Source: CAVVFX01 sp963747535
GTDB taxonomy: Bacteria > Acidobacteriota > Terriglobia > Bryobacterales > Bryobacteraceae
DNA length: 64,000 nucleotides
Direction of reading: 5' to 3'
NCBI GenBank assembly: GCA_963747535.1
Contig: CAVVFX010000019.1
Span: 124,001 to 188,000, forward strand
This document shows positions 18,250 to 26,663 of the stretch, in pieces. Each line of letters opens with the position of its first letter. Position 1 is the stretch's first letter. Position numbers and translations under genes: made by a program. The notes under the pieces were generated by a model. It made no database searches. It had not been told where the DNA came from and saw only the letters and a list, made by a program, of their open reading frames with translations.

Positions 18250-18492
18250 ATGTCTGACGAGAATCTACAGCTAGAACTCGAACGGTTGAGAGCCGAGAAC
18301 GAGAATCTCAAGAAGAAACGGAATGCCGCGGTATCAATGAAGGTCAGTGAAAAGGGCGCGGTGTCCGTTTATGGGTTGGGGCGCTTCCCTGTTACGTTGT
18401 ATCAGGAGCAGTGGCAGAAACTGCTCTCCGTAGCCGACGAGATCAGGAGCTTCATCGAAGAAAACAAGGCGAGCCTGAAGGTCAAAGAGTAG
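18250..18492 (+). CDS. small coiled-coil protein of unknown function
   Basis: 80 residues from the ATG at 18250; the open frame begins earlier but runs through the repeat block. Residues ~4-25 (LQLELERLRAENENLKKKRN) form a leucine-rich coiled coil. A compact domain follows with VSEKGAVSVYGLGRFPVTLYQ and an amphipathic helix EQWQKLLSVADEIRSFIEEN. It looks like a conserved small protein rather than random sequence, but I do not recognise a function. Its last 11 bases overlap the 3' end of the convergent rdgB gene. Confidence 0.75.
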   Translation: MSDENLQLELERLRAENENLKKKRNAAVSMKVSEKGAVSVYGLGRFPVTLYQEQWQKLLSVADEIRSFIEENKASLKVKE

Positions 18493-19087
18493 CGTCGCTC
18501 GTCGTACCGTGGCCTGCCAGAAGGTCCATCATCTTTGCCACCGCACGGCCCCGGTGGCTGACACTTTGTTTTTTCGCGACCGGAATTTCGGCGAAGGTCG
18601 CATCAAATGGAGGGTAATAGAACAAGGGGTCGTAGCCGAAGCCTCCAGCGCCTCGTGGCTCGCGCAGGATCCGGCCCTCCACGATGCCACGGAACGTCTG
18701 CGCCGCCTCTCCAGGCAGGATCAAAGCGATCACCGCGACGTAACGGGCCCGGCGGTCAGTCGCATCCCGCAGGCGTTCGAGCAGGAGTTGGTTATTGGCT
18801 GGATCGGTTGCATCCGGGCCGGCGAAACGCGCGGAGTACACGCCAGGTGCGCCGCCCAGGGCGTCCACCTCGAGACCCGAGTCTTCCGCGAAGATCGGAA
18901 CCCGATCCGCGAACCGAGCATAATACCGGGCCTTCAGGATCGCATTTTCCTCAAAAGTCGCGCCGGTCTCCTCGGGGGAAGCAATACCGGCGAGACCGGG
19001 CAAGGGCTCGATCTGCCAGGGAGTTTTCACTGCGCTGCGGAATTCACGCAGCTTGCCGGGATTGCCGGTGGCGCAATAAAGAATCAC
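18482..19087 (-). CDS. rdgB: XTP/dITP diphosphatase (non-canonical purine NTP pyrophosphatase, HAM1/RdgB)
   Basis: 201 residues, standard size. Removes dITP, XTP and similar damaged nucleotides by hydrolysis to the monophosphate. Signatures: YCATGNPGKLREF at the N-terminus, FAEDSGLEVDALGGAPGVYSAR in the middle, GFGYDPLFYYP and the SHRGRAV motif at the C-terminus. Its ATG overlaps the end of rph, the common rph-rdgB arrangement, so both are made from one transcript. Confidence 0.97.
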   Translation of the reverse strand: MILYCATGNPGKLREFRSAVKTPWQIEPLPGLAGIASPEETGATFEENAILKARYYARFADRVPIFAEDSGLEVDALGGAPGVYSARFAGPDATDPANNQLLLERLRDATDRRARYVAVIALILPGEAAQTFRGIVEGRILREPRGAGGFGYDPLFYYPPFDATFAEIPVAKKQSVSHRGRAVAKMMDLLAGHGTTSDATL

Positions 19088-19803
19088 TTGAGCTTCACGA
19101 ACTGCCGCTGGATCTCCACCAGTTGACTGATTCCCACCTTCGCGAGGCCGAGCAACCGCTCCACATCGGTGTCGCCAAACGACCCGCGTTCGGCGGTGAA
19201 TCCCAACTCGACGAAGCGGCCGGAGCCGGTCATGACAATGTTGGCATCCAGATCGGCCCGCGAATCTTCCGTGTAACAGAGGTCCAGCATAGGCTCGCCG
19301 CCCACGATTCCTACGCTGGTCGCCGCCAGGTAATCGATGACCGGCATCCGGGGGATGGCCTTAGATTCGACCAGCGCGCGCATCGCCAGGCACATGGCGA
19401 CGAACGCTCCGGTAATGGACGCGGTGCGGGTGCCGCCGTCCGCCTGCAGGACGTCGCAATCCAGGATCACGGTGCGCTCCCCGAGCGCAGCCATATCGAC
19501 GACTGCGCGAAGGCTCCGTCCGATCAGCCGCTGAATTTCCTGGGTGCGTCCCGACGGCTTTCCCTTCGTCACCTCGCGCGCGGACCGCTGCGCTGTGGCG
19601 CGGGGCAGCATGGAATATTCGGCGGTCACCCACCCGCGGCCCTGATTTCGCATGAAAGGGGGCACCGCCGGTTCAATGCTCGCCGCGCAAATCACGCGCG
19701 TATGGCCCAGGGAGATGAGTGCGCTCCCTTCCGCAGTCGCCAGGTAGTCTACTTCGATCGATACCGGGCGGAGTTCGCCGGACTTACGGCCGTCAACTCG
19801 CAT
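19084..19803 (-). CDS. rph: ribonuclease PH
   Basis: 239 residues, normal length. RNase PH trims tRNA 3' ends by phosphorolysis. Family sequence is clear: MRVDGRKSGELRPVSIE, MLPRATAQRSAREVTKGKPSGRTQEIQRLIGRSLRAVVD, CDVLQADGGTRTASITGA and a DLCYTEDSRADLDANIVMTGSG region. It starts 11 bases inside the end of the small membrane-protein gene and overlaps rdgB by four bases. Confidence 0.97.
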   Translation of the reverse strand: MRVDGRKSGELRPVSIEVDYLATAEGSALISLGHTRVICAASIEPAVPPFMRNQGRGWVTAEYSMLPRATAQRSAREVTKGKPSGRTQEIQRLIGRSLRAVVDMAALGERTVILDCDVLQADGGTRTASITGAFVAMCLAMRALVESKAIPRMPVIDYLAATSVGIVGGEPMLDLCYTEDSRADLDANIVMTGSGRFVELGFTAERGSFGDTDVERLLGLAKVGISQLVEIQRQFVKLK

Positions 19804-19933
19804 GGCTCATCACCAGATAGAGGAATACCATCACGAGCAGAACCGCGAGGATAACGAAGATAACGCACGGCAACCCGCCGCGCACGGGCGGCACCGCCGC
19901 CTTCTTGGGGCGCGCCGATTTGATTTTAGCCAT
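19793..19933 (-). CDS. small single-span membrane protein ahead of rph
   Basis: 46 residues from the ATG at 19933. A basic, proline-rich N-terminus (KIKSARPKKAAVPPVRGG) is followed by one strong transmembrane helix (PCVIFVILAVLLVMVFLYLVM) and a three-residue tail. By the positive-inside rule the N-terminus should be cytoplasmic. It overlaps the rph start by 11 bases, so it is probably co-translated with rph and rdgB. No family recognised. Confidence 0.6.
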   Translation of the reverse strand: MAKIKSARPKKAAVPPVRGGLPCVIFVILAVLLVMVFLYLVMSHAS

Positions 19934-20029
19934 TACTTTGAGACTAGCCCATCCGAAGAACCCGGCGAACATCTGCAAGCCAAATAGTAAATCCGGGGCA
20001 CCGGAATGTTAATATGAAGCGAATCGTTT

Positions 20030-20905
20030 ATGTCGACGGCAGTTTTGGGAGACAAGAAAGTCCGAATCCCTGTCGCTTCCTGGCTCCTGGTGGGCTGGGT
20101 GGCCGGATTGATTGTTCTCTGCTATTACCCTGTCATCCGTCATCTGGTTTGGCAATGGGCCAACGATGATGATATGGGACACGGCTTCTTTGTGCCGGTG
20201 ATTGCGGGCTGGATTGCCTGGCAGAAGATGGAGCAAGCCCAATCCATCCCGGCAACGCCGGACTGGCGCGGGTTGGCGGTGGTGTTTTGGGGAACGTTGC
20301 AGCTCTATATTGCCACCATTGGCGCGGAGCTTTTCCTGGCCCGGACCGCACTCGTCATCACCATTATTGGCGCCGTCTGGCTGCTCGGCGGAATTCGCTA
20401 TTTGCGTATTTTTTCCTTCCCGCTTTTCCTGCTGTTTTTCATGGTCCCGATTCCCGCCGTCGTCTACACCCGCATTACCTTCCCTTTGCAGCTTTTCGCC
20501 AGCTCGGTGGCTGAGTTTTCGCTAAACGTGTTGGGCGTTCCAGTGATGCGCCAGGGAAATGTGCTGGAACTGGCGAGCATGAAACTCAATGTGGTCGAGG
20601 CGTGCAGCGGTATCCGCTCGTTGCTCTCGCTCACGTTCCTGTCCCTGGTCTACGGATACTTCTTTGAGACCAGCGTTCGGATCCGGACGCTTCTTTTTCT
20701 TTCCACCATCCCTATAGCCATCGCGGCGAATGCGGGACGTGTCACTATCACCGGCCTGCTGGCGCAAGTCAATCCGGAACTGGCGGAAGGCGCGGTCCAT
20801 GAAGCGGAGGGGTGGGTAATTTTCATGATCGCGCTATTCATCATGGTAGGAGTCCACCAGATCCTGACGCGCGGTTGGGCGTTGATACAGCGCAGGAGTC
20901 ATTAG
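20030..20905 (+). CDS. xrt: exosortase (EpsH/Xrt family)
   Basis: 291 residues with about eight transmembrane helices. Exosortases are membrane cysteine proteases that process proteins with PEP-CTERM-type tails. The proposed catalytic residues are all present: Cys192 in VVEACSGIRSL, Arg237 in ANAGRVT and His257 in AVHEAEGW. The N-terminal MGHGFFVPVIA is also family-typical. It is followed without a gap by an EpsI-type gene, the usual pair, but no exopolysaccharide gene cluster is nearby. A possible substrate is encoded at 53873-54643. Confidence 0.95.
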   Translation: MSTAVLGDKKVRIPVASWLLVGWVAGLIVLCYYPVIRHLVWQWANDDDMGHGFFVPVIAGWIAWQKMEQAQSIPATPDWRGLAVVFWGTLQLYIATIGAELFLARTALVITIIGAVWLLGGIRYLRIFSFPLFLLFFMVPIPAVVYTRITFPLQLFASSVAEFSLNVLGVPVMRQGNVLELASMKLNVVEACSGIRSLLSLTFLSLVYGYFFETSVRIRTLLFLSTIPIAIAANAGRVTITGLLAQVNPELAEGAVHEAEGWVIFMIALFIMVGVHQILTRGWALIQRRSH

Positions 20906-21606
20906 TGGAAGCCATCTGGAAAAGTAAGTATCTGCGGGTTCTGACGCTAGTCCTCCTGGCTCAGGCGGTTCTTTTCTACACGGCGTCGCATGGCGACAGC
21001 AGGCCGCTCCGGCAGCCGCTGAAACAGTTTCCCCTGACTTTGCCGGGCTGGCAAGCGGTCACCGACGGAGTGGTTGACCAGGATACTCTGAGCGTTCTGA
21101 AAGCGGACGATGTTTTGTCGCGATTCTATGTGAGAACACCCGTACCTGACGCGAGCCAGATGACACAGAACATGAAGCTCGCTCTGATCAACAGCGCGGA
21201 TGAGCTTTTCGTGGCCTACTTCAGTACTCAGCAGACGGGCCAGTCGCCGCACTCTCCTAAGAACTGCCTGCCGGGCTCAGGCTGGCAGCCATCGGTAACC
21301 GGAGAGATGGTGGTCGCAATTCCGCGGAGGGCTGCCCCGATTACGATTAACCGGTACATCATCAGCCGGGGGGATGTCGAGAGCGTGGTTCTCTACTGGT
21401 ACCAGTCTCATGGCCGGGTTGTGGCCAACGAATTCGCCGCGAAGTTTTACCTGGTAGCAGACTCGATGCGCTATCATCGCAGCGACACGGCGTTGGTCCG
21501 GGTGATCGTGCCGGTCAGGCGTGATGGCGTAGACGTCGCGGTGAAGAGCGCCACCGATCTGGTCCAGGCAGTTTACCCGGCAATCTTGAATTATTTACCC
21601 AATTAG
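20905..21606 (+). CDS. epsI: EpsI family exosortase-associated protein
   Basis: 233 residues starting at the GTG that overlaps the exosortase stop (TAGTG). One N-terminal membrane anchor (LRVLTLVLLAQAVLFYTA), then a domain with FPLTLPGWQA, YFSTQQTGQSPHSPKNCLPGSGW and ILNYLP, which matches the EpsI family. In some bacteria this domain is fused to exosortase; here it is separate. Its exact role is not established; proximity suggests work in the same secretion or envelope pathway. Confidence 0.92.
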   Translation: MEAIWKSKYLRVLTLVLLAQAVLFYTASHGDSRPLRQPLKQFPLTLPGWQAVTDGVVDQDTLSVLKADDVLSRFYVRTPVPDASQMTQNMKLALINSADELFVAYFSTQQTGQSPHSPKNCLPGSGWQPSVTGEMVVAIPRRAAPITINRYIISRGDVESVVLYWYQSHGRVVANEFAAKFYLVADSMRYHRSDTALVRVIVPVRRDGVDVAVKSATDLVQAVYPAILNYLPN

Positions 21607-21837
21607 CCGCTAACCGCGGGACAGGTTGTGGTTCAATGTGTCTGAAAATTGCGCCTTTGTCGCCGCGAGCGAAGTTTGGCCGCGGTTTCGGGAGAGTAAT
21701 TGTGGGGGACGGCCCGTCCGCTAGCCTGGCAGCCTGTGGCAGAGGTCCTCTCCAGCCCGCGAGAGCAGGGCGAAAACGCCTACTCCACAACGAAGAAATC
21801 AACCGTTTGCAAGCCTTGTCGACTTCTGCCGCCTCTA
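21607..21837. other. intergenic region with a repeat after epsI
   Basis: A 15-bp word starting GCCGCTAACCGCGG at 21606-21620 recurs at 59190-59204, in both cases right after a stop codon. No gene is supported in the rest. Confidence 0.5.
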
Positions 21838-21990
21838 CTACGGCGACTTCTTCATAGCTTTGGCCCCCAGCCAGCCGACCAGTGCGGCTACCGCGACAAC
21901 TCCGGCTGCCATTAGCCAGAGCCCGTGCATCACTGAGAACACCAAAGCTCCCGTCAAGCCGGCCAGGAGGAAACAACCGCAGGCACACAT
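21838..21990 (-). CDS. 50-residue membrane peptide with N-terminal cysteines
   Basis: Found by reading the minus strand directly. The ATG at 21990 comes three bases after the TAG of the cupin gene, so translation is probably coupled. The peptide starts MCACGCFLLAG, has two hydrophobic stretches (about residues 7-20 and 24-42) separated by MHGLW, and ends with a basic AKAMKKSP tail. Three cysteines within the first six residues could bind a metal or be lipid-modified, but there is no standard lipobox. No family recognised. Confidence 0.6.
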   Translation of the reverse strand: MCACGCFLLAGLTGALVFSVMHGLWLMAAGVVAVAALVGWLGAKAMKKSP

Positions 21991-21993
21991 GGT

Positions 21994-22656
21994 CTATTTG
22001 CCTGTCTCCGGATCGCTCTTCAATTCGATCCGAACCAGTTCCAGCGGGCCGGTCTCCGGCTGAGGTGACCAGAGGATCTCGCCGCGGCGCGTTCCGGAAA
22101 GGATGACCACCACCGCAGGATCGCGAGGATGCTCGCTGCCCGGACACTTCTCGCCCGGAGCGCAGAGGACGCGCACAATGCGGAGTTGCCCATTTTCGAA
22201 TTGCGTCTCCGCCCCGGAGGGTTTATCGAAGGAATAGGGAGGTAGTCGGACATCGCGTACCGGCACATCGAGCGGTTCGGTCCGCAGTTCGATTCGTGCA
22301 TACTCGGTGGGTTCGTCGCCGAGGTACTTGACAGAATGCGTCTCGGGCTGCCCGTGCGATACGCGGATCGCACCTGCCTTGACCGGCGGCCGGTCGATCA
22401 CCACTCCTGGTGTCCGGAAACCCGTCATGTGTTTGAATTCGAGGACACCGCTGTCGGTGACATACACATATACGGTAACGGGATTCGGTGGATGATTGTG
22501 TACCGGCGCAGTCTCATGTGGTCCGTAGGTCACGCGGGTAGCCCTTACCCACTGGTTCTCGAAGACCAGATGATAATGGTCCCCGGCAACCACGTACGGA
22601 TCCTGCGAGAGGACAACGGCGGTGGTTAATAACGTGAGGATCGCGGGTTTCATCAT
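21994..22656 (-). CDS. secreted cupin-like protein
   Basis: 220 residues from the ATG at 22656 (an ATG follows directly; the longer frame needs a TTG). A short signal peptide (AILTLLTTAVVLS) is followed by two related beta-rich halves. The first has VTYGPHETAPVHNHPP, with histidines placed as in cupin metal sites; the second has VLCAPGEKCPGSEHPRDPAVVVILSG. The pattern is that of a bicupin. The second half has fewer possible metal ligands. Substrate unknown. The small membrane peptide gene follows in the same operon. Confidence 0.75.
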   Translation of the reverse strand: MMKPAILTLLTTAVVLSQDPYVVAGDHYHLVFENQWVRATRVTYGPHETAPVHNHPPNPVTVYVYVTDSGVLEFKHMTGFRTPGVVIDRPPVKAGAIRVSHGQPETHSVKYLGDEPTEYARIELRTEPLDVPVRDVRLPPYSFDKPSGAETQFENGQLRIVRVLCAPGEKCPGSEHPRDPAVVVILSGTRRGEILWSPQPETGPLELVRIELKSDPETGK

Positions 22657-22709
22657 CCGGCGCGTCAATGTATCATGATATCTGTTGTCCAGGCCGCATA
22701 ATTGTGTGA

Positions 22710-22724
22710 CGGACTTTAAGTCCG
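22710..22724. repeat. short palindrome
   Basis: CGGACTT and AAGTCCG flank a single T. It lies between the cupin gene start and the 3' end of the minus-strand membrane glycosyltransferase-like gene and resembles the family C repeats in style. Confidence 0.4.
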
Positions 22725-22745
22725 CGAGCCGTTGCGCTTCTCTGC

Positions 22746-24155
22746 CTAGCGCTTCACTTTTTCACTTTCCGGATCCCAGCGGAAGACCAGGTCGGCATGG
22801 TCCTCCCGGACGCGCCGAATATCGATGTCGTGCCCGACTTCCAGGCAATCCGGCATCCCTTTATGGAAGAAATAGACGCCACGCAGTACGTTGGGAAGAT
22901 CGAGTACGGTCACCGTCTTCTGGTTGCCCGCGAGCGACGCAGCCACGGAATCGCAGGCCTGTCTCGCCACCAACGCGACTCCTTGCCACGTGACGAGATT
23001 ATGCTCCAGGCACGCGGTTTGAAACACCATGATCGCGATAGCGGCCGGGATGCGCCAGTTGAGGTTGCGCAGACTCTCCAGCGACGCGGCGAGGAACAGC
23101 GCAAATCCTACGGAAGGCAGATAGAGAACGCGCGACTTCTCGAGATCCGGTCCGATGAGCAGAAGTTGTTGCACTGGGAGGGCCGCCACAAAGGCGAACA
23201 AAAGGAAGGCGAGAGTGCGCCGTTGCCGTCCCCCGCTGAGTCCGATGGCCGCGTAGCCTGCGATGCCGATCCCAAGCGCGATCCAGAGCCACCACTGCGG
23301 CGTTTCGGTCCAGTTGATAGGGAAGAAGAGCATCGCCCAAAGGCGTAGCAGAAGCGCGTTGGCCGTGCGGAGAATGCTGAAGTTGAGAATCGCGGGCGTA
23401 TGGGAAACGGTCTGATAGCCACCGATGCCGGAGAGCAGTTGCCAGCGGTACAGAAAGACCGCGCAGGTTAGAGCGGCGAAGGGAGCGACGCGGCGCAACG
23501 TTGCGGTACGCAAGGGCTGATCGGTGATGAGCAGGAGCAGGACGGGAAGAACATAGGCCGACTCCTTACTGATCAGTGCGAGGAAGGCCGTCGCGAGAGC
23601 AGGCAAGTATTTGCCGCGTAAGAACAGGGAGAGCGTAGCTAGCACGAACAGCGTCGCGATCAGGTCGAAGCGGCACGCGATCCAGGTGACAGTTTCAGGA
23701 CGCGAGCCGTGAATCCCGAAGATCACCGACGCAGTCACCGCAAAAAAGCGTGCGAGACCAGTCTGCCGGGCGACGACATAGACCAGCAGGCAGTTGGCGA
23801 AATGGATCAGGAGAGTGGCCAAATGCCAGAGGGCCGCACTGTGTCCCGCCCACCGCGCATCGATGGCGTAAGAAATGTAGCCCAGCGGTCGAAAAAAATG
23901 GTCACCCGCCGGGATGGTGAAGAGCCCGACGATCTTGTCGGGAGTGAAGTGCAGGGCGTAGCCGATGTGCACGAAATCGTCCGAGACCAGTGGAAAGGTG
24001 AGGGTCCAGAGCAGCGCTGCAGGGATGGCCAGAAGCAGGAGCAACCACGGTTTGCGTTCAATCCGCTCGCATCGCCGGGTGACCGACGGCATGAAGCCTG
24101 CCGCACAAATGACCAGCAGCGCGAACGCCGCTTCCAGGTTTATTGCTGCGCGCAT
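22746..24155 (-). CDS. polytopic membrane protein, GT-C glycosyltransferase-like
   Basis: 469 residues with roughly ten or more transmembrane helices. The first extracytoplasmic loop has PLVSDDFVHIGYALHF, and an acidic pair at this place is the usual catalytic mark of GT-C lipid-phosphate-sugar transferases. HFFRPLGYISYAIDARWAG and ALWHLATLLIHFANCLLVY resemble the TMTC/PMT-like bacterial proteins. There are no C-terminal TPR repeats; instead a soluble ~80-residue tail is present. It likely glycosylates a protein or lipid at the outer face of the inner membrane. It overlaps the 3' end of murB by 16 bases. Confidence 0.75.
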   Translation of the reverse strand: MRAAINLEAAFALLVICAAGFMPSVTRRCERIERKPWLLLLLAIPAALLWTLTFPLVSDDFVHIGYALHFTPDKIVGLFTIPAGDHFFRPLGYISYAIDARWAGHSAALWHLATLLIHFANCLLVYVVARQTGLARFFAVTASVIFGIHGSRPETVTWIACRFDLIATLFVLATLSLFLRGKYLPALATAFLALISKESAYVLPVLLLLITDQPLRTATLRRVAPFAALTCAVFLYRWQLLSGIGGYQTVSHTPAILNFSILRTANALLLRLWAMLFFPINWTETPQWWLWIALGIGIAGYAAIGLSGGRQRRTLAFLLFAFVAALPVQQLLLIGPDLEKSRVLYLPSVGFALFLAASLESLRNLNWRIPAAIAIMVFQTACLEHNLVTWQGVALVARQACDSVAASLAGNQKTVTVLDLPNVLRGVYFFHKGMPDCLEVGHDIDIRRVREDHADLVFRWDPESEKVKR

Positions 24156-25144
24156 CCGACGTATTGAACTTCTTCCTGGACTTCGATACCGAACCGGTCG
24201 CGCACGCGGCGTTTCAGTTCGCCGATCACGCGGCGGAGTTCGCGGGCCGTGCCGTCGCCGGTGTTGTAGATGAGGTTGGCGTGATAGTCCGCCACTTGGA
24301 TCCCGCCTTCGCGCATACCTTTTGCGCCAACCTGCTCCAGGAACCAGGCGGACGGGACCTTGCCTTCGATGATGGAGGTCTTCGGCACCTGAGCGGCAAC
24401 GCCGGCGGGAAGTTCCGCGAGCAGAAAATTCTTAAAGATGCTGCCCGCGCACTTCATGCTCGTAGGATACTTGGCGTTGCGGACGGCCAGAATCCTATCG
24501 GCGGTGGCGCGCAGGACGGTCGAGTCTGCCGCTGTCATTTCAAGATCGGCACTGAAGACAATCCAATCTTTCTGCTGCTTGAAAATGCTTTCGCGGTAGC
24601 GGAACTGGCAGGTCGCATTGTCGATGCGGCGAATTTCGTGGCCATCGAAGAACTCGACTGAAGTGACGCGCTCGGAGATCGAGTGGCCGTACGCGCCGGC
24701 GTTGCCGTAGACCGCGGCGCCGGTGAATCCCGGGATCCCCGTCATGGTCTCGAGACCCTGCAGGCCATGGTCAATGGTACTGTCGACCAGGTCCTGGAGC
24801 ACGACGCCGGCGTCGGCAGTCACCTGTGGGCCGTCGATCGTGATGCTGCGGGCCGTGAGCTTCAGGACCACGCCGCAGAAGCCGTCGTCCGAGACGATGA
24901 GGTTCGTGCCTCCACCGATGACCACGTAGTCGAGTCCGCTCAGCCGAGCGATCTGCAGCGCGGCGACGAAGGACTCTGGATCGGGCGCCTCCACCAGGAT
25001 GCTTGCCGGTCCGCCTATTCCGAAACGTGTGTATTGGGAGAGCAATGCGTCGCGCGAGACCGTCAACGGCTCGATCTCACTGAGACGCCGAGCCGTCTCA
25101 TCGACAGTGGCCATCTGAATTGACCGTAACACAGCGGGCTTCAT
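24140..25144 (-). CDS. murB: UDP-N-acetylenolpyruvoylglucosamine reductase
   Basis: 334 residues from the ATG at 25144; an ATG at 25114 is an alternative (neither has a strong Shine-Dalgarno). MurB reduces the enolpyruvyl group to make UDP-MurNAc for peptidoglycan. FAD-binding motifs are YTRFGIGGPAS, YVVIGGGTNLIVSD and GIPGFTGAAVYGNAGAYG; the catalytic Ser is in GSIFKN and the C-terminal acidic residue lies in VQEEVQ. It stands away from other mur genes and is probably co-transcribed with the membrane protein behind it. Confidence 0.96.
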   Translation of the reverse strand: MKPAVLRSIQMATVDETARRLSEIEPLTVSRDALLSQYTRFGIGGPASILVEAPDPESFVAALQIARLSGLDYVVIGGGTNLIVSDDGFCGVVLKLTARSITIDGPQVTADAGVVLQDLVDSTIDHGLQGLETMTGIPGFTGAAVYGNAGAYGHSISERVTSVEFFDGHEIRRIDNATCQFRYRESIFKQQKDWIVFSADLEMTAADSTVLRATADRILAVRNAKYPTSMKCAGSIFKNFLLAELPAGVAAQVPKTSIIEGKVPSAWFLEQVGAKGMREGGIQVADYHANLIYNTGDGTARELRRVIGELKRRVRDRFGIEVQEEVQYVGCAQQ

Positions 25145-25207
25145 TGTGGGACAGACCTTAGGGGAACTTTAGGGGTACTTGCAAAATTCGGCCGCCAACG
25201 GCCGAGG

Positions 25208-25278
25208 CAGGCGAAACCGCCTGCCCCACCCACGCAAACATGGGACTTGCAAGGGTGGCGCGGGCGGTTTCGCCTGCG
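25208..25278. repeat. long inverted repeat, family D copy 1
   Basis: A 15-bp arm at 25208-25222 (GCAGGCGAAACCGCC) is exactly complementary to 25264-25278, with a 41-nt loop; further short stems flank it. A decayed relative stands at about 35175-35265 with the same loop words (GCAAACAT and GGCAAGGG-type). It fills the gap between murB and the phosphodiesterase gene. Confidence 0.7.
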
Positions 25279-25306
25279 GCGGCAGCCGGCAAAATTGAAG
25301 TCTGCG

Positions 25307-26629
25307 TTACTGGCAGACCGGCAGGCCCTTGAGATCGCCGGATGTGAATGGCACTCCCAGACACCGGGCGAGGGTTGGTGCGATGCTGCGCATGTCGATG
25401 GAGCCGAGGTCGAGACCGTGTTCGATGCGGGGTCCGGCGATAAAGAAGGACGCCTGCAATTCGGGATGAGATGGCATGTAGCCGTGCGTGCCGCCTACGG
25501 GTTTGGGGCCCGTCTGCCCGGTCGAATTAGACTCCACCGAGAAGTTCGCCTTCATATCCACCCAGAAGGAAGCCCCCGGATCTCCGCCCAACGCGGCTAT
25601 TTCCTTCGCATCCAGAATTTGATGGATGCCATTTTCGCTATTCGCAGCGAGCCTCAGCAATAGCTCGTTCGTCTTCTGCCGTGTGGCTTCGTCATGCGGA
25701 TCGTGCAGATAGATCTCGGCCGAGCCTCCATCCGCCTTAGGATAAGCTTGCCATCCGGTGATTTTTCCCGCGCTGTCCAAAGTGACGAGACCTGCTTCAG
25801 CGAACGGTCTCAGGATATTGAGCCGGTGATCCGTCCGCGCGAAACCGTGGTCGGACAGGACGCAAACCGTGACATTCGGGAAGACCGATTTCGCCGCCTC
25901 TTCCAATTGCCCGACCTGCTGATCGAGTTGCTCCAGTGCCGCGTTGGCTTCCGGACTGAAAGGGCCGCCCTGGTGCTCGATGTGATCGAGCGCCGCCAGA
26001 TGGACAGTCATGAACTGCACTTTCTTCTCACGCAGGATCGCGACAGCATATTTGGTTCGCTGCCGATCGCCTTGTACGGCTGCGTCAAGATCCATCACAT
26101 ACAGGCCCGCCTGCTTCTGAATCTCGTTGATGAGTCCCGGCGTCGCGATCACCCGCATCAGTTTGAGATCATCCGCAGTCTTCTGCGCGCGCCAATATTC
26201 CGGGATGAGATAAGTCACGCCCTTCGCGCCCACACTCACCGGCCAGGATACGCTCCCGACCTTCATGCCGGCTTTAGCTGCCGCTTCCCACAGAGTCGGC
26301 ACGCGGATGTCTTCGGCGTACCAATACCAGCCGTCCAGATTCTTCCCCAACGGATCGGTCACTATGTTGGAGTAGATGCCGTGCTTCGCCGGCCAGACAC
26401 CGGTCATGATCGTGGTGTGGCTGGGATAAGTCACGGTGGGCAGCACACCAACCACACCCGAAGCGTGGGCGCCTTCCGCTGACAAACGCCGCAGATGCGG
26501 AATCTTCAACCCATGCTCGCCGGCCATCAGAACATAGTCGGGCCGCATGCCATCGAGAGAGATCACCAGCAGGGCGGATTGCGCATGAGCCGACAACGCG
26601 ATGACAAAAAGAAGAATGGCGACGCGCAT
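25307..26629 (-). CDS. ectonucleotide pyrophosphatase/phosphodiesterase family protein
   Basis: 440 residues with a signal peptide (1-16, ending SAHA). Alkaline-phosphatase-superfamily metal sites are visible: Asp26 in ISLDGMRPD, the nucleophile Thr67 in PTVTYPSHTTIMTG, LSDHGFARTDH and GTHGYMPSHP. This matches NPP-type phosphodiesterases, which hydrolyse nucleotides or phosphodiester lipids outside the cytoplasm using two zinc ions. The specific substrate cannot be read from sequence. It lies 34 bp behind the GH28 gene on the same strand. Confidence 0.92.
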   Translation of the reverse strand: MRVAILLFVIALSAHAQSALLVISLDGMRPDYVLMAGEHGLKIPHLRRLSAEGAHASGVVGVLPTVTYPSHTTIMTGVWPAKHGIYSNIVTDPLGKNLDGWYWYAEDIRVPTLWEAAAKAGMKVGSVSWPVSVGAKGVTYLIPEYWRAQKTADDLKLMRVIATPGLINEIQKQAGLYVMDLDAAVQGDRQRTKYAVAILREKKVQFMTVHLAALDHIEHQGGPFSPEANAALEQLDQQVGQLEEAAKSVFPNVTVCVLSDHGFARTDHRLNILRPFAEAGLVTLDSAGKITGWQAYPKADGGSAEIYLHDPHDEATRQKTNELLLRLAANSENGIHQILDAKEIAALGGDPGASFWVDMKANFSVESNSTGQTGPKPVGGTHGYMPSHPELQASFFIAGPRIEHGLDLGSIDMRSIAPTLARCLGVPFTSGDLKGLPVCQ

Positions 26630-26663
26630 GGCGCAATCATAGCATCGCCATATGAAGCCGCCG

